A DNA stretch of 64,000 nt from Aphanothece hegewaldii CCALA 016 (lineage in GTDB: Bacteria; Cyanobacteriota; Cyanobacteriia; Cyanobacteriales; Microcystaceae): assembly GCF_003007785.1 (NCBI RefSeq), contig NZ_PXOH01000015.1:53627-117626 (forward strand), in the 5' to 3' direction. The notes beneath the pieces were generated by a model. That model searched no databases. It was given only the letters and a program-made list of their open reading frames with translations, and was not told the origin of the DNA. Positions 1 through 8,260 of this stretch are shown piece by piece; the stretch's first letter is position 1, and each line of letters opens with the position of its first letter. The position numbers were made by a program, and so were the translations under genes.

Positions 1-206
1 GGCATTTTTAACCTTATCATGATCGATCGCCTTTGTTCATGAAGAAGCAAACTCTACAGACGTATTTCTCTAGTTAGAGAAAAAATAAATAGTTTGAGCA
101 ATTAAGAAAAACGAAATGTATCCCTAGGAAGTAGAGTGACTCCGCATAAATCAATATAATTCTTTTAAAACTTGAAAACGTTTAATTTATAAACAAGAGT
201 AACCTT

Positions 207-554
207 ATGTCATCTACTTTTTCTTTTTTTAAACAAATTCTAAGACGGGGAATTTTTGTAGTCGTTTTAGTAAGCTTAATTAATTTGGCAGGCTGGTTTT
301 TACCGACGATTCAACCAAGTTACGCAGGTGTTTCTAGTCCTGCCGAAGAATTAAAAGATATTAGAAAAGATTTAGCCGCACAAGATCCAGAAAAGATTTA
401 CGAAGAAGCAACAGATCCTAGTGTTGATCCTAAAATGGGAGTCGAAAAAAAATTCGAGGAAAATCTTAAAGAATATAATAAAGAAAACCCCGATCAAGGT
501 GGACTCTTAGGAGGAGCCAAAGAATTGATTAATAAAATTACAGAAGAAAAATAG
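207..554 (+). CDS. Small secreted or membrane-anchored protein of unknown function
   Basis: The 115-residue product has a basic N-terminus and a hydrophobic stretch (about residues 15-33), followed by a likely signal peptidase site after PSYA (about residue 40). The mature part, about 75 residues, is highly charged (Lys, Glu, Asp) with no cysteine or recognisable domain, and ends in a Gly-rich turn and a short helix. It would act outside the cytoplasmic membrane or anchored to it. I do not recognise the family. It is a single gene followed by its own intrinsic terminator, so it is probably monocistronic. Confidence 0.6.
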   Translation: MSSTFSFFKQILRRGIFVVVLVSLINLAGWFLPTIQPSYAGVSSPAEELKDIRKDLAAQDPEKIYEEATDPSVDPKMGVEKKFEENLKEYNKENPDQGGLLGGAKELINKITEEK

Positions 555-590
555 AATCAATTTCTTTAATATTAAATAAATGGTTATAGG

Positions 591-612
591 GGCTTGATTT
601 TCAAGCCTTTTT
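591..612 (+). terminator. Intrinsic terminator after the small secreted protein
   Basis: A perfect 7-bp stem (GGCTTGA / TCAAGCC, 3-nt loop) is followed at once by five T residues. It lies 37 bp after the stop codon. Confidence 0.75.
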
Positions 613-772
613 GTGTATATATATCTATCATCGGCTCTAAATTGTTGCTTTTGATTATATTTTGTTTTTAGGCTCATTTGTTTTATCTTTAGACGAAATC
701 TGCCAAACCGATCGTAAGATCGAAGATAAGACGGAATAGACTAGATATAGAGCCAACAACGAGACAACGTGA

Positions 773-2605
773 ATGGATAAACAACCTGTACAGAGTGCAG
801 AACCCAGTCAACAAGCTGCACCGATTAAACTCCCGAAAACCAGCGAATCAGAGAAATTAAAACGAATTCGTCATACGACTTCTCATGTGATGGCGATGGC
901 AGTACAAAAGCTTTTTCCTAAAGCACAGGTTACGATCGGCCCTAGTACAGAAACAGGATTTTATTATGATTTTGATGTGGCAGAACCTTTTACAGACAAG
1001 GATCTCAAAGATATCAAGAAAGAAATGATTAAGATTATTAATAAAAAACTTCCTGTCATTCGAGAAGAAGTCACAAGAGAAGAAGCGGAACAACGTATCA
1101 AAAAGATTAACGAACCTTATAAACTAGAAATCTTAGAAGGCATCTCTGAACCGATTACCTTGTATCATTTGGGTAATGAATGGTGGGATCTCTGTGCGGG
1201 GCCACATATCGAGAATACCAGCGAAATTAATCCAAAAGCGATCGAACTTGAAACGGTTGCGGGTGCGTATTGGCGAGGGGATGAAACCAAAGCACAGTTA
1301 CAGCGTATCTATGGGACTGCGTGGGAAACGGCCGAACAACTCACAGAATACAAACGCCGAAAAGAAGAAGCATTAAAACGAGATCATCGTAAACTCGGCA
1401 AAGAATTAGGATTATTTGTTTTTTCTGACTTAGTTGGCCCTGGTTTACCCCTGTGGACTCCCAAAGGTACTTTAATTCGATCGACTTTAGAAGATTATCT
1501 CAAACAAGAACAAGCTAAACGCGGTTATCTTGGAGTTGTTACGCCGCATATTGCCAGAATTGATTTATTTAAAACCTCTGGACATTGGCAAAAATATAAA
1601 GAGGATATGTTCCCCATGATGGCAGATGATCAAGAGTCTGCCGAAAAAGAATTCGGGTTTGTTCTTAAACCGATGAATTGTCCCTTTCATATCCAAATTT
1701 ATAAGAGTGAACTACGTTCTTATCGAGATTTACCGATGCGGTTAGCCGAGTTTGGTACAGTTTATCGTTATGAACAGTCGGGAGAATTAGGCGGTTTGAC
1801 TCGTGTACGGGGGTTTACGGTTGATGACTCTCACTTGTTTGTTACACCAGAACAGTTAGACGAAGAATTTTTAAAGGTTGTTGATCTTATTCTGAATGTC
1901 TTTAAAAGCTTGCAATTGAAGAATTTTAAAGCGAGACTGTCTTTTAGAGATCCTGCATCCGATAAATACATTGGTACTGACGATGTTTGGGAAAAATCCC
2001 AAGGCGCAATCAGAAAAGCAGTACAAACCTTGGGAATGGACTACTTTGAAGCACCGGGGGAAGCGGCATTTTATGGGCCAAAACTCGATTTTATTTTCCA
2101 AGATGCGCTAGAACGGGAATGGCAACTCGGAACAGTACAAGTAGACTATAATTTACCGGAACGCTTTGAATTAGAATACGTGGCTGAAGATGGAACCCGT
2201 AAACGTCCTGTAATGATCCACCGTGCGCCCTTTGGTTCGCTTGAGCGTTTAATTGGTATTCTGATTGAGGAGTATGTGGGTGATTTTCCCTTATGGTTAG
2301 CACCTGTTCAAGTTCGCTTGTTACCTGTGAGTGATCCTCAGTTAGAGTATGTCAAAGATGTTGTTGATAAGATGCGACTTATGGGAATTCGTGCCGAAGC
2401 GGATACCTCCGGGGAAAGATTGGGTAAAATGATTCGTAATGCTGAAACGCAAAAAATCCCTGTAATGGCGGTTGTTGGTGCGAAAGAAGTGGAATCAAAT
2501 ACTCTCAGTATTCGGACTCGCGCATCGGGTGAATTGGGAGCGATTTCGGTTACTGAAGTAATCGAAAAAGTAACAGAAGCGATTACTAATCATACTAACT
2601 TTTAG
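773..2605 (+). CDS. thrS: Threonine--tRNA ligase
   Basis: Class II aminoacyl-tRNA synthetase that charges tRNA-Thr in the cytoplasm. The 610 residues start with a low-complexity tail (1-25) and go straight into the editing domain, whose zinc-type signature is visible as H34xxxH38 and the CAGPH motif near residue 140. The catalytic core contains NCPFH and the class II motif 2 region (AEFGTVYRYE), and the C-terminal anticodon-binding domain begins at APVQVRLLP (about 510). The N-terminal TGS domain of the E. coli enzyme (642 residues) is absent; this shorter form fits what I know of cyanobacterial enzymes. The upstream leader shows no T-box element. A terminator follows. Confidence 0.96.
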   Translation: MDKQPVQSAEPSQQAAPIKLPKTSESEKLKRIRHTTSHVMAMAVQKLFPKAQVTIGPSTETGFYYDFDVAEPFTDKDLKDIKKEMIKIINKKLPVIREEVTREEAEQRIKKINEPYKLEILEGISEPITLYHLGNEWWDLCAGPHIENTSEINPKAIELETVAGAYWRGDETKAQLQRIYGTAWETAEQLTEYKRRKEEALKRDHRKLGKELGLFVFSDLVGPGLPLWTPKGTLIRSTLEDYLKQEQAKRGYLGVVTPHIARIDLFKTSGHWQKYKEDMFPMMADDQESAEKEFGFVLKPMNCPFHIQIYKSELRSYRDLPMRLAEFGTVYRYEQSGELGGLTRVRGFTVDDSHLFVTPEQLDEEFLKVVDLILNVFKSLQLKNFKARLSFRDPASDKYIGTDDVWEKSQGAIRKAVQTLGMDYFEAPGEAAFYGPKLDFIFQDALEREWQLGTVQVDYNLPERFELEYVAEDGTRKRPVMIHRAPFGSLERLIGILIEEYVGDFPLWLAPVQVRLLPVSDPQLEYVKDVVDKMRLMGIRAEADTSGERLGKMIRNAETQKIPVMAVVGAKEVESNTLSIRTRASGELGAISVTEVIEKVTEAITNHTNF

Positions 2606-2612
2606 ATATTGG

Positions 2613-2633
2613 GTGGGCATTGTCCCACTTTTT
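2613..2633 (+). terminator. Intrinsic terminator of thrS
   Basis: Stem GTGGG / CCCAC with a 6-nt loop followed by five T residues, 8 bp after the thrS stop. The stem sequence belongs to a GGTGGGC-type hairpin seen again at 19891 and 45314. Confidence 0.65.
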
Positions 2634-2670
2634 AGTGTTTTTTGATAACAGGTAAAAAGGAAAACTCATT

Positions 2671-3138
2671 ATGACAGCTATACAAAATAGAACTTCTCTA
2701 CTCTCAAAGCTATTCAACTCAACTTCAACCGATAACACTACTCTACAAATTGCCCTGACGATCGTGCGTGTTAGTGTTGGTTTATTAATGATTCATAACG
2801 GTTTCTCTAAACTCGCTGATGTCCAAAAGTTTGCTGATAACGTCGTGAGTTTTATCGGTTTACCCTTCCCGGTCTTTTTTACCTATTGCGCTGCTTATAC
2901 TGAAATAATCGGCTCAATTTTGCTATTACTTGGATTATTTACACGATTGAATGCGCTTGGTTTACTCTTCACGATGGGTATTGCCATTTTATTTCATCTT
3001 AAAAAAGACGGATTGCAAATTGCTTCACTAGAAACCGCCTCGCTTTACGGACTTTTTTATCTCTTTTTTCTTCTCAAAGGTGGCGGAAAATTTTCTCTTG
3101 ATGCGTTATTGGCAAAATGGTTGACAAAAAATGAGTAA
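2671..3138 (+). CDS. DoxX-family membrane protein
   Basis: A 155-residue integral membrane protein with four predicted transmembrane helices (about 28-46, 68-92, 95-112 and 124-140). The N-terminal VRVSVGLLMIHNGFSKL segment and the YTEIIGSILLLLGLFTR segment are typical of the DoxX/DoxD-like quinol or redox-associated family. The precise reaction is unknown for most family members. Start ATG follows an AAAAGGAAAA ribosome-binding stretch. It begins 65 bp after thrS, beyond the hairpin, so co-transcription with thrS is unlikely. Confidence 0.85.
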   Translation: MTAIQNRTSLLSKLFNSTSTDNTTLQIALTIVRVSVGLLMIHNGFSKLADVQKFADNVVSFIGLPFPVFFTYCAAYTEIIGSILLLLGLFTRLNALGLLFTMGIAILFHLKKDGLQIASLETASLYGLFYLFFLLKGGGKFSLDALLAKWLTKNE

Positions 3139-3300
3139 TGTGTATCAGAATAAAAACTTTTATTTAATCTCTAAACATCTTTTTTTAACTTTCTTTGAGG
3201 AAAAGAGTCATTCTTTATTGAGTGTCGTCATTTCCTCTTTAATTTTTTAACTGTCTTCATTTCATAGAGGTTTAGCTAACTTTAGTTTATTGATAGACCG

Positions 3301-3347
3301 ACTCGCAATGACCATTCATATCCTGAAAAAGTCAACACAAATTGAAA
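3301..3347. repeat. Direct repeat copy A flanking the toxin-antitoxin pair
   Basis: This 47-bp stretch matches 4092-4138 at 42 of 47 positions in the same orientation. It begins ACTCGCAATG and contains CTGAAAAAGTCAACA. It lies 60 bp before the antitoxin start, where a promoter or leader would be. Confidence 0.85.
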
Positions 3348-3407
3348 CAAAAAGTAAAAGAAGTAATAACACAAAATTAGTAGAAGCTGAATAGAGAGGT
3401 CACAATT

Positions 3408-3617
3408 ATGAGTTATGCGATTATTCGGATTCAAGCGATTCAAAAAGAATTAGAGTTACTGCAAAAAAATTTGGCTGATGAACTTCAAGGAACTCAGAAA
3501 CCAACTCAGTTACAAGGACTATGGAAGGACATTGATATCAGTGATGATGATATCGAAGAAGCCCAACAAGCTGTTTTTCGGACTGCTTATGAAAAAGAGG
3601 ATGTAATTGAGTCATGA
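3408..3617 (+). CDS. Putative antitoxin (VapB-like)
   Basis: A 69-residue protein that precedes a PIN-domain gene and overlaps it by 4 bp (ATGA), the standard arrangement for a type II antitoxin-toxin pair. The N-terminal half is a helix rich in Glu, Leu and Lys; the C-terminal half (LQGLWKDIDISDDDIEEAQQ) is acidic and resembles the toxin-wrapping tails of small VapB-type antitoxins. No clear AbrB or ribbon-helix-helix DNA-binding signature is visible, so autoregulation is not certain. Start chosen at ATG after AGAGAGGTCAC. Confidence 0.7.
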   Translation: MSYAIIRIQAIQKELELLQKNLADELQGTQKPTQLQGLWKDIDISDDDIEEAQQAVFRTAYEKEDVIES

Positions 3618-4012
3618 AAGAAGTCTATCTAGTTGATACTCATGCTTTAGTTTGGTTTATGACAGAAAATTCGCGTTTACCACCAAAAGCAAAGCAAATT
3701 TTGAGTCAAGCTGAAACAGGAGGTGTTGAAATCCTTATATCTACTATAGTTTTAGCTGAACTTACTTATATTATAAAAAGGAAAAATATACCAATTAGCA
3801 TTGATGAAGTTTTGAACAGAATTAACAAAGGAAGCGGTTTCAATATTGTCCCTTTTGATTTAGAAGTATTTCAAATCTTACTGACTCTGCCAGATACTTG
3901 GGAAATACACGATCGCATCATAGCAGCAACAGCTAATTATTACAAAGCTATCTTGATTACTAAAGATGGAGTTTTAAAAAATTCAAACTTGTTAAAGGTT
4001 GTTTGGGACTGA
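3614..4012 (+). CDS. PIN-domain toxin, VapC-like ribonuclease
   Basis: The 132 residues form a single PIN domain expected to cleave RNA with divalent metal ions. The acidic quartet is present: Asp in VDTHALVW (residue 8), Glu in LAELTYI (about 49), Asp in HDRIIAATA (about 99) and Asp in TKDGVL (about 117). Translation is coupled to the upstream antitoxin through the ATGA overlap. The module sits between two 47-bp direct repeats, which suggests that it was gained as a unit. Confidence 0.85.
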   Translation: MKEVYLVDTHALVWFMTENSRLPPKAKQILSQAETGGVEILISTIVLAELTYIIKRKNIPISIDEVLNRINKGSGFNIVPFDLEVFQILLTLPDTWEIHDRIIAATANYYKAILITKDGVLKNSNLLKVVWD

Positions 4013-4080
4013 AAAACTCAAACAACGTCTTTTTGTTTTTTGATATGGGTCGGGTTGATTTGAATGCTACTACCACAATA

Positions 4081-4138
4081 ACTCGCAATGAACTCGCAAT
4101 GACCCCTCATATACTGAAAAAGTCAACATAAATAGAAA
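4081..4138. repeat. Direct repeat copy B after the toxin-antitoxin pair
   Basis: Positions 4092-4138 repeat 3301-3347 with five mismatches. An additional 11-bp copy of its first bases (ACTCGCAATGA) precedes it at 4081-4091. Copy B ends 6 bp before the ATG of the next gene. Confidence 0.85.
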
Positions 4139-4144
4139 ACAGTT

Positions 4145-4708
4145 ATGGAAGACTTAATTCAGAACTCACAAGGTAAGTTAACCAATCTTCTACAACAAAT
4201 TGAGAAAGGTCAATTTAAAAAGGCTAGAGAATGGGGCGGTGCGGATGTTATTATCACCACAACTCCTTTACAGCCTAGTCAATCTGAACAAAATTTTTAT
4301 CCTGACCCTGCTACTTCAAACATCATTGTTATTACTCGTCATGCACAATGCTTAAGTTGGTTATTTTGTCAACTTGGCAGTATTCTAGGCTGGAGTTATG
4401 ATTCTCTTACTAAATATGCTTTTTTTAGTAGTCTTGCGATCGCAGCCCTTCGTTATCAGTATGAACATCTACACCTTGACGTTAAAGAAAGTCTAACTAA
4501 CCAAGAGCAAGAAATCTTAAGCAAAATACTAGCTAATCCTGAAGAAATTGCCGCTTATCAAAGTCAGCCTGTTATTATTAGCCATTTTGGCGTACAAATT
4601 CCCGCTTTAATGGCAGGTGATGGAACTCAACCACAAGGAATTTTACTTGCTGTTGTTCATGAAGCAGAGAAATGGCTTACACAAATTAATCAAGCTACGG
4701 AATATTAA
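4145..4708 (+). CDS. Hypothetical protein
   Basis: A 187-residue soluble protein that I do not recognise. A hydrophobic but not clearly membrane-spanning centre (about 85-115, containing WLFCQLGSILGW) is flanked by polar segments; the C-terminal part (VIISHFGVQIPALMAGDG) looks like an alpha/beta fold. The start lies directly after direct-repeat copy B, so its leader is shared in sequence with that of the toxin-antitoxin pair. It is followed after 27 bp by a cyclotransferase-like gene and may be co-transcribed with it. Confidence 0.6.
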   Translation: MEDLIQNSQGKLTNLLQQIEKGQFKKAREWGGADVIITTTPLQPSQSEQNFYPDPATSNIIVITRHAQCLSWLFCQLGSILGWSYDSLTKYAFFSSLAIAALRYQYEHLHLDVKESLTNQEQEILSKILANPEEIAAYQSQPVIISHFGVQIPALMAGDGTQPQGILLAVVHEAEKWLTQINQATEY

Positions 4709-4735
4709 TCATTAATTATTGAGGAGACAAGCATT

Positions 4736-5191
4736 ATGACTCATGCAATCTTTATGTACGGTTCAAATTTAGATCGTGAGCAACTCAAAACAAGAGCAAA
4801 AAATTGGGATTTGAAAGCTCAAAAAGCATACTTACCTAAACATGAATTACGTTTTAATAAGCGTAAACAGGATAAATCTGCTGCGGCTAATATTTGTCCT
4901 CATCCAACACGTTCAGTCTGGGGAATCATCGTAAAATTAAATAATGAGGATTTATATGAAATGGATTTTCGTGAAGGACATCCAAAGCATTATGCTCGTA
5001 AACCTCATACTGTTTACACATTTGATGAGCAAAAAGCGGTTGAGGTTGATATATATATTGCTCAACCTAAGTTTATTGATGATACTTTGCACCCCAGTCG
5101 AGAATATTTACAAAAAATAATTGATGGCGGACATTTCTGCGGGTTGCCTGGCGATTATCTTAAAGCGATTGAACAACAAAGACTTATTTAA
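4736..5191 (+). CDS. Gamma-glutamylcyclotransferase-like protein
   Basis: The 151 residues carry the family's FMYGSNL motif at residues 6-12, which binds the gamma-glutamyl substrate backbone, and a conserved-looking acidic site in DFREGHPKHYARK (Glu near residue 80) that would be the catalytic general base. Members cyclise gamma-glutamyl groups to 5-oxoproline or act on related side chains; the real substrate here cannot be told. Start ATG is preceded by GAGGAGAC. The 3' end overlaps the 3' end of the convergent minus-strand gene by 8 bp. Confidence 0.8.
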   Translation: MTHAIFMYGSNLDREQLKTRAKNWDLKAQKAYLPKHELRFNKRKQDKSAAANICPHPTRSVWGIIVKLNNEDLYEMDFREGHPKHYARKPHTVYTFDEQKAVEVDIYIAQPKFIDDTLHPSREYLQKIIDGGHFCGLPGDYLKAIEQQRLI

Positions 5192-6176
5192 TCTGGACTA
5201 AATCTTTAACTATTAAATAGGGGCAATTTATGCGGTAGACAAACTCATTATTTTCCTGCCTATCGCATTTAATATTATTTTTATCTCCTAGTAAGTCATT
5301 AATAATTTTTTTGCAACGAGATAAGTTGCTCTCCCAACCTTTTTCATCTGCATTACTATCAAGGTATTTATTTTGCAAAGCTTGTAGTATTGTTGAACGT
5401 AAGGGGGTCTTTTTTTCAGCTATCAATGTGAAAAAACTTTTAACAACAGTGGGTCGTATTTTGTTATTGCTAGTCGCACTCGGTAATTGAGTTTCTTCAA
5501 TTTTGGGCAAGCTTTTATCTTCTCTCATATCAAAAATTAAACAATTTTGCTGGTCTTGTATATCTTGTACTAGAGACTTTAATCGAAAGTCACTAATCGA
5601 TTGCCATCTGTGAGGTCTCTGATTGGTTAGAATCAAATAAACTTTCATTGAACCATGTTTAAAGTAAGGATCTAAATCTTCATAAGATAAATCATCACAA
5701 GCATAGACAAGCATTTCTAAAAGATTATATTTTTGTTCTTGAACTAATCTTGATTCAAATTTATCTTGCTCTGGTTCTAAGCTAAGTTGTTTTGCTATTT
5801 TAGAAATTACTTGTTTGTCTCCTAACTTATATCTACATAATGCTATGTAAATCAAAGCTTCTGTTTGGTAATAAAAATTTTCATCTAGCTGATGTAATAT
5901 GTTATCCGCTTTTTGCCAGTTTTTTTGTCTTAGATAGAGATGAGCCAAACGATAATATAAATCGTCTAGTGGAATCTTTTCTAGATAATTTTCAAATTTT
6001 TCAATAACTTCTTCTAACTGAGTGGTTAGCTTAGAACAATTAGTGTGTAATAATTTTTGCTCGAAAGTGTAATGTAAAGCATCAGCAGCCAATAGCTGTA
6101 ATTCTATTTCAGATTGTTTTGATTGTAATTTTGACAGAACATTCGGTAAACTCATTGGAAATCTACTAAAACTCAA
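5184..6176 (-). CDS. TPR-like protein with a possible C-terminal winged helix, function unknown
   Basis: A 330-residue soluble protein. The middle part contains at least one tetratricopeptide-like helix pair (LYYRLAHLYLRQKNWQKAD, about residues 92-110) followed by a second helical repeat. The C-terminal third, beginning near VVKSFFTLIAEKKTPLRSTI, has the length and residue spacing of a winged-helix fold, but I cannot assign it to a family. Its stop overlaps the tail of the convergent cyclotransferase-like gene. Function is not inferred. Confidence 0.6.
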   Translation of the reverse strand: MSFSRFPMSLPNVLSKLQSKQSEIELQLLAADALHYTFEQKLLHTNCSKLTTQLEEVIEKFENYLEKIPLDDLYYRLAHLYLRQKNWQKADNILHQLDENFYYQTEALIYIALCRYKLGDKQVISKIAKQLSLEPEQDKFESRLVQEQKYNLLEMLVYACDDLSYEDLDPYFKHGSMKVYLILTNQRPHRWQSISDFRLKSLVQDIQDQQNCLIFDMREDKSLPKIEETQLPSATSNNKIRPTVVKSFFTLIAEKKTPLRSTILQALQNKYLDSNADEKGWESNLSRCKKIINDLLGDKNNIKCDRQENNEFVYRINCPYLIVKDLVQIK

Positions 6177-6234
6177 TAAATTAGTCTATTTATAGATTTC
6201 CCAATTGCTGCCAACGAATTAACTTCAATACCTT

Positions 6235-6263
6235 AAAACAACAAAAAGAGGTCATTTGACCTC
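6235..6263 (-). terminator. Intrinsic terminator of the apc operon
   Basis: On the minus strand, stem GAGGTCA / TGACCTC with a 2-nt loop is followed by TTTTTG and further T-rich sequence, 25 bp after the apcC stop. Confidence 0.85.
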
Positions 6264-6288
6264 CCCTTGCTTCGTATCAAACCTAAGA

Positions 6289-6492
6289 TTATAGTAATCC
6301 AGTGTTTGCACCTGGTTTACCAGTAGCTAACTGAACTTTAACAATTTTTCCGCCCATTTTCATAATGCGTTGTTGTTCCTGAAACCAGTTGTCATAAGGA
6401 ACTAACTTAGTGAAATAGGTATTTTGTAATTCGCGTTGAGTTCGGATGCGGCTTTGGCTAGGAACACACGCAGTAATTTTAAACATCCGCAT
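6289..6492 (-). CDS. apcC: Allophycocyanin core linker polypeptide Lc
   Basis: The 67-residue linker sits in the trimeric discs of the phycobilisome core and tunes allophycocyanin spectra. The sequence is nearly the consensus for ApcC: MRMFKITACVPS start, ELQNTYFTKLVPYDNW centre, KMGGKIVKVQLATGKPG end. The ribosome-binding site AGGAG lies 12 bp before the ATG. It is the third gene of the operon, separated from apcB by a 195-bp spacer that contains a large inverted repeat expected to lower or stabilise its transcript relative to apcAB. Confidence 0.97.
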   Translation of the reverse strand: MRMFKITACVPSQSRIRTQRELQNTYFTKLVPYDNWFQEQQRIMKMGGKIVKVQLATGKPGANTGLL

Positions 6493-6558
6493 GGGTATAA
6501 ATTCTCCTGATTCTGATAAAAGTCTTGTAGTGAGAGTCTATCTTAATCTTATATGACA

Positions 6559-6650
6559 AAGGTCGGGAGTCAGAAGTCAATACTAGATCGTCAAAACCGA
6601 TAAATTCAGCCTTTAACCAGCTAGCACTCACTCTTGACTTCCCGAACCTT
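6559..6650 (-). repeat. Inverted repeat in the apcB-apcC spacer
   Basis: Left arm 6559-6580 (AAGGTCGGGAGTCAGAAGTCAA) and right arm 6634-6650 can pair through AAGGT-CGGGA-AAGTCAA, with a few unpaired bases and a 53-nt loop. It lies between apcB and apcC, where other cyanobacteria have a transcription attenuator or RNA-stabilising hairpin. Confidence 0.5.
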
Positions 6651-6687
6651 AATTGACTCCTTAATTACGGGGTCTTGCGCGGGTTGT

Positions 6688-7173
6688 CTAGCTTAAGCCA
6701 GAGCAAATGTAGTCGAAGTATACACCCATTTCTTTACCAGCATCAGCACCGGTTAAACTAGCGGTAACTTCTTTCATAGCTTGGATCGCTTGAACGGTGG
6801 AAGAAACGGGAACTCCTAATGAGTTGTAGGTTTCTTTTAAGCCGTTGAGAACGCGCTCATCAAGAATGGAAGGATCGCCAGCTAACATAGCATAGGTAGC
6901 ATAACGGAGGTAGTAGTCTAAGTCGCGGATACAAGCAGCATAGCGACGGGTGGTGTACATATTGCCACCTGGACGGGTAACATCAGAGTACAACAGAGAT
7001 TTAGCAACAGCTTCTTTAACGATACCAGCAGCATTAGCACTGATTACGCTGGCTGCACGTACGCGCAGTTCTCCAGAAGAGAAGTAGTTTTTGAGTTTGT
7101 CGATCGCAGATCCATCAAGGTATTTACCTTGAACGTCAGCAGAGTTGATTACAGAGGTGATTGCGTCTTGCAT
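6688..7173 (-). CDS. apcB: Allophycocyanin beta subunit
   Basis: The 161-residue phycobiliprotein pairs with ApcA to form the allophycocyanin trimers of the phycobilisome core on the thylakoid surface. The phycocyanobilin-attachment cysteine lies in [14 protein letters not shown] (about residue 81), and the asparagine that is methylated in this family is in RPGGNMY (about residue 71). Ribosome-binding site AAGGAAG precedes the ATG. Second gene of the operon, 72 bp after apcA. Confidence 0.98.
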   Translation of the reverse strand: MQDAITSVINSADVQGKYLDGSAIDKLKNYFSSGELRVRAASVISANAAGIVKEAVAKSLLYSDVTRPGGNMYTTRRYAACIRDLDYYLRYATYAMLAGDPSILDERVLNGLKETYNSLGVPVSSTVQAIQAMKEVTASLTGADAGKEMGVYFDYICSGLS

Positions 7174-7245
7174 AGTTATGCTTCCTTATTTTTTGTCTAG
7201 TCTGAAAAATCGTTACAAACCAAAGTGACGGTCTTTCACAGTCAA

Positions 7246-7731
7246 TTACTGCATTGCGCCGATCACATAGTCAAAGTATGAAGAAGCTTCTGAAGCATCG
7301 TCAGCAGACATTAAGCCTGTTGCAACTTCTTTCATTTCACGAACGCTTTGAGCAACAGCACCGATGTCAGTTCCCAAAGATTTGTACATTTCACGTACAC
7401 CGACTAAACCAATTTCTTCGATGGGGGTGATATCACCTGAAACTACACCGTAAGTGATTAGACGGAGGTAATAGTCCATGTCGCGTAAACAGGTAGCGGT
7501 CATTTCTTCGCCGTAAGCATTTCCACCAGGAGAAACTACGTCAGGACGTTTTTGGAAAAGACGATCGCCTGCTTGCTTAACAATTGTTTCACGTGCGCCA
7601 GTTAGAGTTTCAGCGATCCGTAGGCGGCTTTGTCCGCTAACTACGAAAGCTTTGATTCTATCTAGTTCGCCCGGGCTGAGATAGCGGGCTTCGGCATCTG
7701 CATTCACGATAGACTTCGTGACGATACTCAT
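7246..7731 (-). CDS. apcA: Allophycocyanin alpha subunit
   Basis: A 161-residue phycobiliprotein. The chromophore cysteine is in [19 protein letters not shown] (about residue 80). With ApcB it makes the core trimer that passes excitation energy from the rods to photosystem II. The strong ribosome-binding site GGGAGG (complement of 7741-7746) lies 9 bp before the start. First gene of the apcABC transcript; the large core-membrane linker gene apcE is not in this window, so the operon lacks it. Confidence 0.98.
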   Translation of the reverse strand: MSIVTKSIVNADAEARYLSPGELDRIKAFVVSGQSRLRIAETLTGARETIVKQAGDRLFQKRPDVVSPGGNAYGEEMTATCLRDMDYYLRLITYGVVSGDITPIEEIGLVGVREMYKSLGTDIGAVAQSVREMKEVATGLMSADDASEASSYFDYVIGAMQ

Positions 7732-8260
7732 TGATGAATTCCTCCCAGTAGATGAGAATTTAAAAACTTAAGCTGATATCTTATACCAGAATCGGCTACT
7801 GTGGCGAGCTAGTTAATATTAACTTTTGCCATATTTTTACTGAGTTGCTTGACAAATCTTTATTTTTGTGATTTGTTTCACTTTTCAGTTGTCTAGTCTC
7901 ACAGCAGCCTGACCCAATCATTTTCAGGCATTCTGTTCACATTCGCTGTCATTTCGTAATACTTTTTAACATTTTCCTCAGAAAACCCAGAGAAGCTTTT
8001 AGCTCGTTTCAAAATTGAACGGATTAGATTAATGCTTTTGTACTATAATAATTGCGTCTTGACATATTGAAAATTGTTAAAAAATAATGCTGTATTCAAA
8101 ACTACCATTTGTCCAAAAAACATCATTTAATTACCATCGCAATTTCTATATCTGGAGTTAGACACTACTCATTAACACTAGATACGTGGTATAACTAAAA
8201 AGCACTATTGATATCAGACGAAAACAATAGTACATATATATATTTTTTTTAGCGTAATCT
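7732..8260. promoter_or_regulatory. Divergent control region between apcA and nrdA
   Basis: This 529-bp AT-rich stretch has no credible gene. It must hold the apcABC promoter (minus strand) and the nrdA promoter (plus strand). A minus-strand TATAAG at 7781-7786, about 50 bp before the apcA start, could be a -10 box, but no convincing -35 box is seen at the right distance. On the plus side the last 40 bp before nrdA are an AT-run; I looked for paired NrdR boxes and found none I could defend. Confidence 0.4.

Noticed and set aside
554..772. T-box or other riboswitch before thrS
   Set aside because: No conserved T-box core (AGGGUGGNACCGCG) is seen; the leader is short and contains a preceding terminator.
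8161..8260. NrdR boxes before nrdA
   Set aside because: The AT-rich stretch (TACATATATATAT) is suggestive but lacks two properly spaced boxes.
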